Below, one piece after another: positions 54,896-64,000 of a DNA stretch of 64,000 bases (its first letter is position 1; every line of letters begins with the position of its first letter). The DNA lies in assembly GCA_030407085.1 (NCBI GenBank), contig CM059584.1, positions 120,070,501 through 120,134,500 on the forward strand, in the 5' to 3' direction. Under the pieces are notes generated by a model that searched no databases, was not told where the DNA came from, and was given only the letters and a program-made list of their open reading frames with translations. Origin of the DNA: Trichopria drosophilae (Eukaryota; Arthropoda; Insecta; Hymenoptera; Diapriidae). The position numbers were made by a program, and so were the translations under genes.

Positions 54896-55190
54896 ACACG
54901 CGCGCACGCACACACAAACGCACATAGGCGACGGCAAGGGGAACCACCTTAAAACAGCACCCCCAAGAGATGTAAATCCGACCGTGCGACCTCCGCGTGG
55001 TACATCTTGGGTGATGCAAATGCCGGCGGTACTTTTCTTGAAATTATTAGAAAGTAACATTTCTAATTCTTGTATGTTAATTTCCAAACCTCGTATTTCG
55101 CTGCAAACGAAGGATTAGCAGCCTAAAAAATATTATTTCGAGCTTTTTGTAATTTTGCCCCACTATGCGCGAGAGGTGGCGCGACGCAGA
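54893..55190. repeat. CA/CG-rich tract and unclassified insertion
   Basis: ACACGCGCGCACGCACACACA (near 54897) replaces the expected RNase H sequence. Downstream, CCCAAGAGATGT and ACATCTTGGG form an inverted pair around CCGACCGTGCGACCTCC. It probably belongs to a separate repeat inserted into the DIRS relic. The minus-strand 78-codon frame over it is not treated as a gene. Confidence 0.5.
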
Positions 55191-55192
55191 TT

Positions 55193-56215
55193 TATGGTAA
55201 CTCATCTTTCATTATACATTAGAATTTGCTGAGTAATTAAGATGTAGGGAGTTTAATTTAAAAAATCTGAGTGATGCACTTTACATCAGCCCCATCACGC
55301 CAAAACCGGAAAAAATGAGCTTTGAATATAAATTGCATATGATGCAGGTTATAATGCATATTACTCTAGTTTATATGCATTTTTTAACCAGGAGAGTAAA
55401 ACAGAAATGTTGGTATTCCGAGTCCAAAATTAGTTTTCAATTTTCTGTCGCAGGTATAAGGACGTGAGGGTTTATTGATGCTTCTCTGCGTTTCTCGAAA
55501 AAGCAAGAACCAAAAAACCTTGCTACCTGCTCGGAAAATAGAAAAATTTTCTAACAGAAATAATCACGTCCGTATACCTGCGACAGAAAATTGAAAACTA
55601 ATAATACCAGCTTTTTTGTTTTAGTCTCCTGTTTAAAAATGTATATAAATGCACTTCATATTTAAAGAGCATCTTTCCTGCTTTGGCGTCATGGGACTGA
55701 TGCCATAAACTCCATCACCGAAATTTAAAAAAACGAAGATTATACATTCAATTAATCTAGTTTATATGCATTTTTTAACTAGGAGAGTAAAACAGAAAAG
55801 CTGGTATTCCGGGTCCAAAATAGTTTTCTATTTTCCATCGCAGGTAGAAGGGTGCGAGGGTTCATTGATGGTTCCTTGTCCTAGGCATAGCACTATATTT
55901 TAAAGAAAAGAATTTCAAGCTTTCGACTTTGAGGTTTGCCACACTAAACCCACTTATTAATGTATTAGGATAAGTAAAAGTTATGTACCATTTTTATTTT
56001 TCTATATTGTTTCTTAAATATTATATTTTTGGTAAGTTATAGGATCCAATTCTCAATAACAGCTTTTTTATTTTTGATATGGGTGATTTGCAAATAATGT
56101 CATTTTTGCATGTCTCCAATGGTAAATGACATCTAGAAATATCATCAACATTATGATCCTAAAAACCACTTAATGGCAATCTGATATTGAAGATATATTA
56201 AAGCGAGTTCATAAT
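55193..56215 (+). repeat. Dispersed repeat, copy 2, with an inverted block
   Basis: Same family as 18495-19135. At about 55455-55745 an inverted piece of the same repeat (GCTTTGGCGTCATGGG, CATCACCGAAATTT) is inserted, making a local foldback. Direct similarity then resumes at about 55745 and runs to 56215. Confidence 0.75.
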
Positions 56216-56229
56216 AGTATATTATGCAA

Positions 56230-56762
56230 CTAGTGCGTAAAGTGTACTTTTTTCACGAGAGCGACACGTGAAAACAAGGCTCCGGCGAAGCCGGCGACGA
56301 GTGGGGACTGTCGCTCGAGTAAAAAAAAGTTACGCACGAGATGCATACGATATTTTATGCCCAGTGCGTGCGTTAAAGTGCGTGCGTAAGGTCAATTTTT
56401 GTCCAATGCGTAAAGTGATTTTTTTTCCACCCGTGCGTAAAGTCTCACGAGGAGCTGCAGGCGCCGAGTGAGCCACTTTACGCACGAGTGAAAAAAAATC
56501 ACTTTACGCACTGAAAAAATGACTTTATGCCATTCGATGCGTAAAATGCTATTTTACACACTTTTGACATTTTTCCGTCGCATTTTACGCACTCAAGTGA
56601 CATAAAATATCGCATGAAACATGTGCATAAATGTTTATTCTGCGAATGTGATTACGACCCTCGCTTGCGGCTCGGGCAACAACCCTTCACATTCGTAGAA
56701 TGAACTTTTACGCACTAGTTTCATAATATACTATTACGCACTAACTTTACGCACGCCCGGGC
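56230..56762. repeat. Palindromic cluster of GTGCGTAAAGT motifs
   Basis: About a dozen GTGCGTAAA or TTTACGCAC words occur in both orientations, with CpG-rich inserts (CCGGCGAAGCCGGCGACGAG, CTCGCTTGCGGCTCGGGC). CACGAGTG and ACTTTACGCAC blocks pair with inverted partners. Composition differs sharply from the flanks. It shares words with the cluster at 47720-47995. Confidence 0.65.
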
Positions 56763-56914
56763 ATTAATGATTTTATAATATTAAAAAGGCGTCTTATAAT
56801 GTTGAACAACAAATCTCTTCTGAATTCATACCGGGTACTAACATAACTATTTCGTTTTTTAAGTTCCGCTATACTTTTACTACATTTCAATGTAATAATT
56901 TAAATTTTTATTGA

Positions 56915-57094
56915 CACTTAATTATACTAGAATTATATAAATTTCTAACTGCGTATGATATAGCCGAGTTTACTTTAACGGGAATGACAATTGTGCAAAT
57001 GTCACCTGCAGCGGATCAATGCCATCAAGAAGAAGATAAAATGTTGTACAAATTAGTTGTTCAATGCAAAATTCCTCGATTTATAAACAATTGA
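56915..57094 (+). other. Open stretch without known homology
   Basis: A 59-codon frame bounded by TGA codons, with no ATG until codon 22. It includes YKFLTAYDIAEFTLTGM and MLYKLVVQCKIPRFINN. It reads more protein-like than the background, and could be an exon or a relic. No splice sites were confirmed, and I do not assign a function. Confidence 0.2.
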
Positions 57095-57717
57095 AAATCT
57101 AAGGTCTTTTTATCTTTTATTAGTAAAATTTGAAATAGAATTCATTGATTATCTTGTTCCAACTGTTAGTTTCCTTACTTCTAGTCATCTTGTTGGTTAT
57201 TACCAAAACATGCGTTTTCTTTGTATCTGAAAACTGCAATTTGCAAATTTCATTACCGCAATTGTGGAAGTATAGAAAAATAGGTCAAAACAAACAACCA
57301 TAAACAAGATTTACAACTGTAGTTTTTCGTATTATCAAGAGTAATCACGTAAAAGTAAAATAAATAAACAGGATAAGGTGCTTCCTTTGTACCTGTAATG
57401 CGGTTTCGTACTCTGCGACTTTTTGTTATAAACATTCCCAAAGAAATAATATCAAGCATCACCTGCTTACATTGGCAAATGAAAACCTATTTTTGCAGAC
57501 AATCAACATCGACTTTCTCTAGCTTCTTGTTGTAAAAAAGCCACGGGTTTTCCTAAAAACATTCAGCTTTTCCAATAATTTTGAGCTTTCATGAATTGTA
57601 GAGAGAAACATAAGAGGTAAAGGTATATTTTGGAATAAAAAATTTACCGGCAGATGAAAAAAAAGATAAAAATTCCGAGAATTGTGACGAGAATCCATCT
57701 GATGCTCCTATAGGTAA
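57095..57717. other. AT-rich DNA, no gene seen
   Basis: No repeat or coding signal recognised. The 69-codon minus-strand frame at 57253-57462 shows no motif. Confidence 0.45.
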
Positions 57718-57950
57718 AGAAAGCATCAATAAACCCTCACGTCCTTATACCTGCGACAGAAACTTCAAAACTATTTTAGGCTCGGAATACCAGCTTTTTT
57801 CCTTTAGTCTCCTGTTTAAAAAATGCATATAGATGCACTTCATTATATGCAGTTCATATTTAAAGAGCATCTTTCCTGCTTTGGCGTCATGGGATCGATG
57901 CCATAAACTGCATCACCGAGATTTAAAAAAATTCTTGGGAATCTTAATTA
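57718..57950 (-). repeat. Dispersed repeat, copy 3 (inverted)
   Basis: Inverse of the first part of the repeats at 18495 and 55193: GCTTTGGCGTCATGGG, ATGCATATAGATGCACTTCA and CATCACCGAGATTTAAAAA. Confidence 0.7.
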
Positions 57951-59394
57951 GTAAAAATAAATACTAATATGTAATGAAAAAGGTGTTAACATGAATTAGT
58001 CAATTTTTTACTAACGAATAGTAATACACCACTATTAAATTTGACTAATCAAATATTAGTTTCTTACTTTATTCAGTATAATTTATTATTAATTCATTCA
58101 ATCACCCACTGTTACAAATCATTAGTTTTCATATTCAAGAATATCGTGCAGATTTCGGATATAAAGCTATTTTGTTAATGCACTTCAAGGTGACTAGTAC
58201 TAAGGAAAGTTTTTCGGAAAAACAAGCACCCACTAAACACCTTACTACCTGCACGGAAAATAGGAAAATAGTTTTTCTGAACTAGGACCACTTCTTTTCA
58301 CTTTATGCTTTCCTGATTTAAATGTAAGCTTTTTCGAAGGTTATGAATTTTGCACTTGCAGTAAGATGCCAAAGGCTTGCTCGTGCATATCAGCACATTT
58401 TCCTATGTCCGCAGTGCCCTATTTGAGCTACTTTTCTCCGTAGGAAATGAACAATTATTTAACAAAAATAATTTGACTAAATAGCGATTCTTTAATAATA
58501 TCAGAAAACGCTTAAATGATTAGAATGGGATTGAAATTATATTAACGGTTTACTTATTAAACGTTTCTCTAGTTCTGCACTTCGTTGTCGAAAAGGGCAT
58601 TTTCTTTCTTTCCGAAAGTTTTAAAATGCATATATATCTGCATTGGAAAACGTAAAATAGTTACTCCAGAATATGAATACCATCTTTGGTTTATTACTTT
58701 CCGGATTAATAATGTAGTGGTATGTTTGTATAGTGGATGCATTCCTTTGTTTGAGTCTTAAAAGGCAGATGGTCACTCATGTTCTGATGCTGGTCAAAGA
58801 ATACAATATGATACCTCGGAAATGCATCTTTTGCTGTAGTCTTAGATCACTAATGCTAAGAAACGCAGAATGAGGAGGTGTTTATATTTCAATACGGAAT
58901 TTGTGTACCCATTACATTTCTAGGTCCAAAATTCCAGAACGTAAAGTTTAGAATATTCCTAAATAAATATTACTAACTAAATTACTAAACTGTCCATTGT
59001 TTTCTTCGCTTTGGAGAATTCTAACCTGAACGTGCGGAATCAGGATTCGAAATAGAAAAAAGTTATATTATTCGTGATGGAATTTAAAATCACATTCGAA
59101 ATTCATGGTCAATAATATGCTATTAAAAACTGTAGAGTATAATGCATGTCTGCTTTTCAAAACAAATGTCATTCAAAAAAATGGCGAACTTGAAAACACG
59201 CGAAAATAACTACATTTTTAGTTGTTGTAAGTCTAGTTAATGTAGTTAATGTTATTATTTTTATTACGTTACTGATTCGTACGTCAATTTCCTATATATG
59301 CCGATAAATCTTTTTAATATTTATTCAAATCAACTGCAATTTATTTAACTACATTTGTAACTATTTTAACCAGTTAATGATATATTCTGCATTG
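57951..59394. other. AT-rich intergenic DNA with repeat scraps
   Basis: ACTAAT/ATTAGT motifs at 57955-58085 form loose palindromes like those at 60480-60670. A fragment at about 58445-58500 matches sequence at 17315-17370. No gene seen. Confidence 0.45.
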
Positions 59395-60130
59395 AAAAAT
59401 GTACCCTGAAAAAAGTACTTCTTTTAACGAAATATATTTACTTAAATCAAGTGATCATGTTTGTGGTTCAAATAAATTTTCGTTGGTTTTAGAGAAAATT
59501 TATTTCCTTCAAGTAAATCATTTCCCTGGTATATTATATCCTGCATTAAGAAAATATTGTCTTCAATTGAATCATATATATAATTCAAGGAATTTAACAC
59601 TCGGTAAAATTTCAAATTACGTCAGTAAGTTGCTGACCCGGATAATCGATTTAGCCACTTCTTCGTAATTTGAATCATATATATTTATTATATATAGTAT
59701 TTACTTGAAAGGAATAAATAATTGTAAACACATATTTTACTTCGCTAAAGAAATCGTATGTTTAGATTTAGAAAATGGTAAGACTTTCAATAAATATGTT
59801 CCTGACAACAATTTACTCGTATAAAAAGATATTTACTTGATTCAAGTAAATAGTTTACTTAAAAAGTGGCAACAAAATATTTGTTTAAAATAAGATCACG
59901 ATTTACTTTGAACAATTAAATATTTACTTAAAAGAAATATTTAAGAAAAGAGTAAATATTTACGACATTCCAGTAAATATTTAATTGATCCAAGAAATGC
60001 GTTTGTTCCATTACATAAAAGTTTGTTTTCTTTGAATATATTTTGATTTCAAAACGATAAACATTTATTTCGTAATATCAAATTAATTCGTTTCATAACT
60101 TTAATTGAATCAAATATTTATTTTGGGGTC
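59395..60130. repeat. Cluster of TTTACTT/AAGTAAA inverted motifs
   Basis: Many copies of ATTTACTT and AAGTAAAT, some in tight palindromes (ATTTACTTGATTCAAGTAAAT split near 59832). It probably represents a decayed palindromic MITE. The 89-codon + frame at 59399-59668 overlaps these motifs and is not called a gene. Confidence 0.4.
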
Positions 60131-60302
60131 TTCATGCTCGTTTGTCGTTATTGTTGACAGGTTGCGCATCAATTATTCTGCATAATCGCAATCTGAGAAA
60201 TCGATTCTCATTTAGTATAAAAGCTATCGTTTCAGTTTTACCGGTATACGTATGGATTATAAGTCAAATAGTCTACAAGTGATGCGTTTCTGATTGTGTA
60301 TT

Positions 60303-60362
60303 TGTATGTATGTATGTATGTATGTATGTATGTATGTATGTATGTATGTATGTATGTATGTA
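60303..60362. repeat. (TGTA)n microsatellite
   Basis: About 15 uninterrupted TGTA units. Confidence 0.95.
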
Positions 60363-60363
60363 T

Positions 60364-63300
60364 TAGAAATATTTGCGTAAGTGTTAGCGAATGCGAGTGT
60401 AATACTAAAAGTTACCACACAGAATGCAAATACTTGTATGTACGATAGCTCCCAAATTATACTGTTTAAATTTTAATCAATCATCTACTGATAAAAGAGT
60501 ACAAAATGGGCAACTATTTGAATTAGTAGTGATTTTTACTAATACAGTAAAAGAAGAATTGGTTAGTAAAGTTCTATTAATTTTAAAGTAGATATTGTAC
60601 TTTTTAATACTTTATGACTAAAATGAGTTAGTAAAAGTTGACTAATGAATTAATAATTTTTAAAAATAAAGTAGAAGTGTTTAATCAATTCAAAATTCGA
60701 GAGTTCATCGATACCTACAATTAATTCTAAAGAGATTCGATAAAATCTTATCAACTATGTTCATATCATGATTCGAAGATAATTATTGGGTTTCAATAAT
60801 TTATTTTTACTGAGATAAGATACTTTACTATAATTCGTATTGTTACTCTTTTTCTCTAAATTAAAGGGAAAATTGATCTAAATTATTGCGAAATGTATTT
60901 TTACTGCTACATATAAAAAATTAATATTTTCATTTCTAGCAAAGCCTTTCACACTATTTAGAAAAAAAACTCAACAGAATTTAGAAAGTAACAAAAAATT
61001 TTTAAACATTAAAATGCAGCGTTTGGTTCATCTGTGAACAACCTCATTTTAGTTCGTAAACATTAACAGCATGTGTCAAGTTTATATATGTTCATAATAA
61101 TTAAAAAATTTGGAATTTTTCTGTATTTTCATCACTGATGATTCTGTTTAGCTTTGCATTCATAAAATGTTATTTCTATTATAATTTACTATATTGATAA
61201 ATTAGAGCAGAGCCAAATCTTCGTTGTAATTGATGTGTATTAGAAGTAGATTTTCACTGTATTAAAGTTGAACAAAATCCAGCAAATGTGAAAATAAAGA
61301 ATCAACTAGAAAAGTAAACTTTCCCATCTAATTTGGCATCATATAGTTTTCATTAAATGTTATAATTAGAAAGTCACAAAATTCAATTACAAAGATAACT
61401 AATGAATATATCGTTTTGTATTTTCCACTTTACAAAAATGACAAAATATGTGAAATATTAATACTAATGACAGAAGTTGACTAAATCCTAAAAAGTTGTA
61501 ACAGAACCTTCACTTACTTTTATCTGTATCTTAATTGAATGATATCTTCGTTGTATATTTTTTTAATATAAAATAGTTCTCCGTTTAATATCGAGGGACA
61601 GAAAATGCAAATATTAAATAGGTATGAATTAATTATCGAAGTCTTCGTTTTTTTTATAATTTGATAAAATTACTGTTAAAAAGTATCAGTAAAATTCGGA
61701 GCAACTAAAATATTAAGTATTTAAGAAAATATTTATTCCTGTTACATTTTAACTTATATGTTCTCCTAAAATTTAAAAAAATTATATTATGAATTATAAA
61801 TAAAATATTGAAAACTTCAAAAATGTCACGAACCCAGACTAAAATTCAAATTAAGAAAATTAAAATTCAAAATGCTAATGAAAGTAAAACTTAGTATATA
61901 CATATTTCGTGACATTTTTTCCGTCATTGAATCGCGACTTAGAATTAAAAAATTCGAAGAAAATCAACAAATGACTTACCTGTGGATGGTTAACTTATAG
62001 AATACCTACAAAAATAACATAAAATTATAGCCGTTTCGTTGTTAGTTCCGAGATAAACTAAATACCAGATCATTTACACTTAATTGGCAAGTTTGACTTA
62101 CACATAACTAAATTAGTTTTCCTCACTTAAAACCTGCTACATATTTCAGTTAAGTACTTAATTAGTTAAGCCAAAATTATGCAATAAAACTTTAGTAAAA
62201 ATTATCGTAAATTGTCCTTGAAAACCTGTCCTTAACAGCTGAAAAGTTTTCAAAGAGTTTATTTGTCATCATAAAATACACGAAAATTCACAATGATAAT
62301 CGTTCAAGTTATGATGCGCCTTCTTAGACATGTTTCTATTTCTTAGTTAGACATTAATGCAATTATTTCGAAGGTATATACAGTTCTTAAGCGTAATTAT
62401 TTTTATATTTTATTACATATTTTTATGTCCAATTTATTATACAGCTGTTTTTAAAGGATTCAAATATCAAAGATGCAGATATCAAAATTCATCTACTGTT
62501 TTTTTTTAATTTGTCAAGGAGTAAAAATTACCACATTTATTTTGTGCTTGTTGCATCCATTAACGATTTTTGTTTGCACTGATACTCCATCCGGCTCAGT
62601 CTATGTCCCCAAACGAATATGATCTAACTAAATGATCTTTTAAACGCTTCAAACTACATGGATTTTCTTTGTTGTTGACAATTCAGATGCTTAAATAATA
62701 TATTTTAATTTACAATTAAACCATCTATGTTACTTTTTTCTTGTACTTCGAAAAACAAGAATCAACAGCTCTATTCAAGGCTTCCACGGAAAAAAAACAA
62801 TAGTGAAATTTATCCAAATTCGTGGCAGACTCTGGAGTCAGACAACTAACTTTTTGAACTCTTTAAATAATTTCGGGTATACATAAAGTAACCGATAGAA
62901 AACCGTATAAACAAAGCTGAAACTATATGTAAGGCTCTTTTTTGATATTTTGGCCTACAAAAAGTACATTATATTTAAATTTATGGTGTTCTCTAATATT
63001 TCACGTTTATTACGTATTATAATATTTACAAATGCTGATTCATTTCACCCTTTATGCGAAATTGTTTAAAATACTGAAAAGTTACTTACAGTTCTGTTTT
63101 TGTATACCATTATCAGATGCTTTTGTAAGTTTTTTAAATCTAAAATTCTGTTTGAGTCGAAAATTCGTAACGAAATTGAAAAACTGGCGCGATATATTAT
63201 CTAAAAGGCAGAATAGGTCCACAATTAACATCGTAAATACAGTAACATATACAAGATAAATATGGTAAATGATGCTTGATATTGTGAAATATCAAATGAA

Positions 63301-64000
63301 GTAAACCAGAGTAAAAAGATATGTAAAAAAGTAAGTCCAGCATTACAATATCCCTTCAAAATTATTATACTAATCACTGAGAAAAAAAATGTCATTCTTA
63401 TTCGGACGATTTTTATTGGAATGAATTTTCATATATTGTTTTGGAAAACATTCGATCCACTGTGGACATATATATTTGAAAGCAGAAACATTCAATTGAT
63501 CATGTTGTATTGGTATAATTTACTTTTAAACATAGATCAATATGAAATTATAACTTTTTTATTTATATTAAAAAAATTATAAACAAAATCACTACTTAAC
63601 AATAAAGTAAAATTGTAACTATTTCCTTAAAAAATACAGTCCTATCCAATTATTTATCATTTCCATCTAAATGCTTAATAATTTTGTTAAATTTTCATTT
63701 TATATATTCGCATAAGAGCAACATGTTTCTAAATATCCTTTTTTTAGTATGATGATGCCTAGATATCAGATAATATCTGATTTAAGTGAACTTGAAAATA
63801 GAAAAAATGTGTTAGCCTAAAATAAATTATGTTCATTAATCAAGCAAATGTGACTCGATCAAACAATTTGTAAATTTACAAATATTCAGCAATAGCAAAA
63901 CAATTCACTACACCAAACAATATTTTTCTCTCTAGATTTGTTTAATTTGACATTTTTATGGCTTCCTGCCGCTTTCGTTCATCGTTGACAAATGTGATGA
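60364..64000. other. AT-rich intergenic DNA, no gene seen
   Basis: Palindromic TTAGTAAA motifs lie at 60480-60670 and TTAAG/CTTAA inverted motifs at 62075-62180, both probably MITE relics. A CACTGAGAAAAAAAATG tip occurs at 63376, like the ends at 17887 and 44347. The 75-codon frame at 63032-63259 shows no motif. Confidence 0.45.

Noticed and set aside
54851..55087. 78-codon minus-strand frame across the CA/CG tract
   Set aside because: Half of it is translated microsatellite (Val/Cys repeats). The remainder is unclassified repeat sequence.
60216..60300. TATAAAAG followed by TTCAGTT and a short ATG frame, resembling a second promoter
   Set aside because: The initiator lies only 18 bases from the TATA box, the reading is a few codons long, and it runs into a microsatellite. 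No downstream exon was found.

Overview
The window is AT-rich animal nuclear DNA, most likely from an insect and plausibly a hymenopteran. The basis is the repeat complement (BEL/Pao, Jockey and CR1-like LINEs, Penelope and DIRS relics, TTAA-flanked piggyBac-like MITEs), spliceosomal introns, and a secreted Kazal inhibitor of insect spacing. There are no bacterial-style operons. Almost every long open frame is a decayed mobile-element gene, and the species is not identifiable from what I see.

The one convincing host gene is easily missed because its exons are short. It is a five-exon gene on the + strand: TATA box at 29326, start codon at 29439, stop at 51606-51608, AATAAA at 51761. It encodes a 123-residue secreted protein: an 18-codon leader region, a Pro/Thr/Ser-rich linker and one six-cysteine Kazal domain. 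Intron phases agree at all four junctions. Its 15.8 kb second intron is filled by a nest of elements: a CACTGAG-type MITE split by an 11.1 kb BEL/Pao element, which is itself split by a 4.4 kb Jockey LINE with an 11-bp target-site duplication. A second, 5'-truncated Jockey lies next to the nest. All the intron-2 retroelement genes run antisense to the host gene.

Layout. 1-7.7 kb: AT-rich DNA with palindromic or foldback elements and no secure gene. 7.7-14.1 kb: a duplicated segment (copy A) carrying a CR1/Jockey-group LINE, a CACTG MITE, a Penelope scrap and an unknown gene fragment. 14.6-16.7 kb: a long-TIR foldback element containing a 21-bp minisatellite and an LTR-like module. 16.9-17.3 kb: a YqaJ-type nuclease relic. 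17.4-19.1 kb: direct repeats. 20.8-24.1 kb: copy B of the duplicated segment, which lacks several insertions found in copy A. 24.1-28.7 kb: a nearly full-length two-ORF LINE. 29.3-51.8 kb: the Kazal gene with its TE-filled introns. 52.0-54.9 kb: a decayed DIRS-like element with a probable intron in gag. 55-58 kb: repeat copies and a palindromic GTGCGTAAAG cluster. 58-64 kb: AT-rich intergenic DNA with small repeats.

No tRNA, rRNA, CRISPR array or complete transposase was found. All calls are from reading the sequence. Family names rest on motif recognition, not on a database search.
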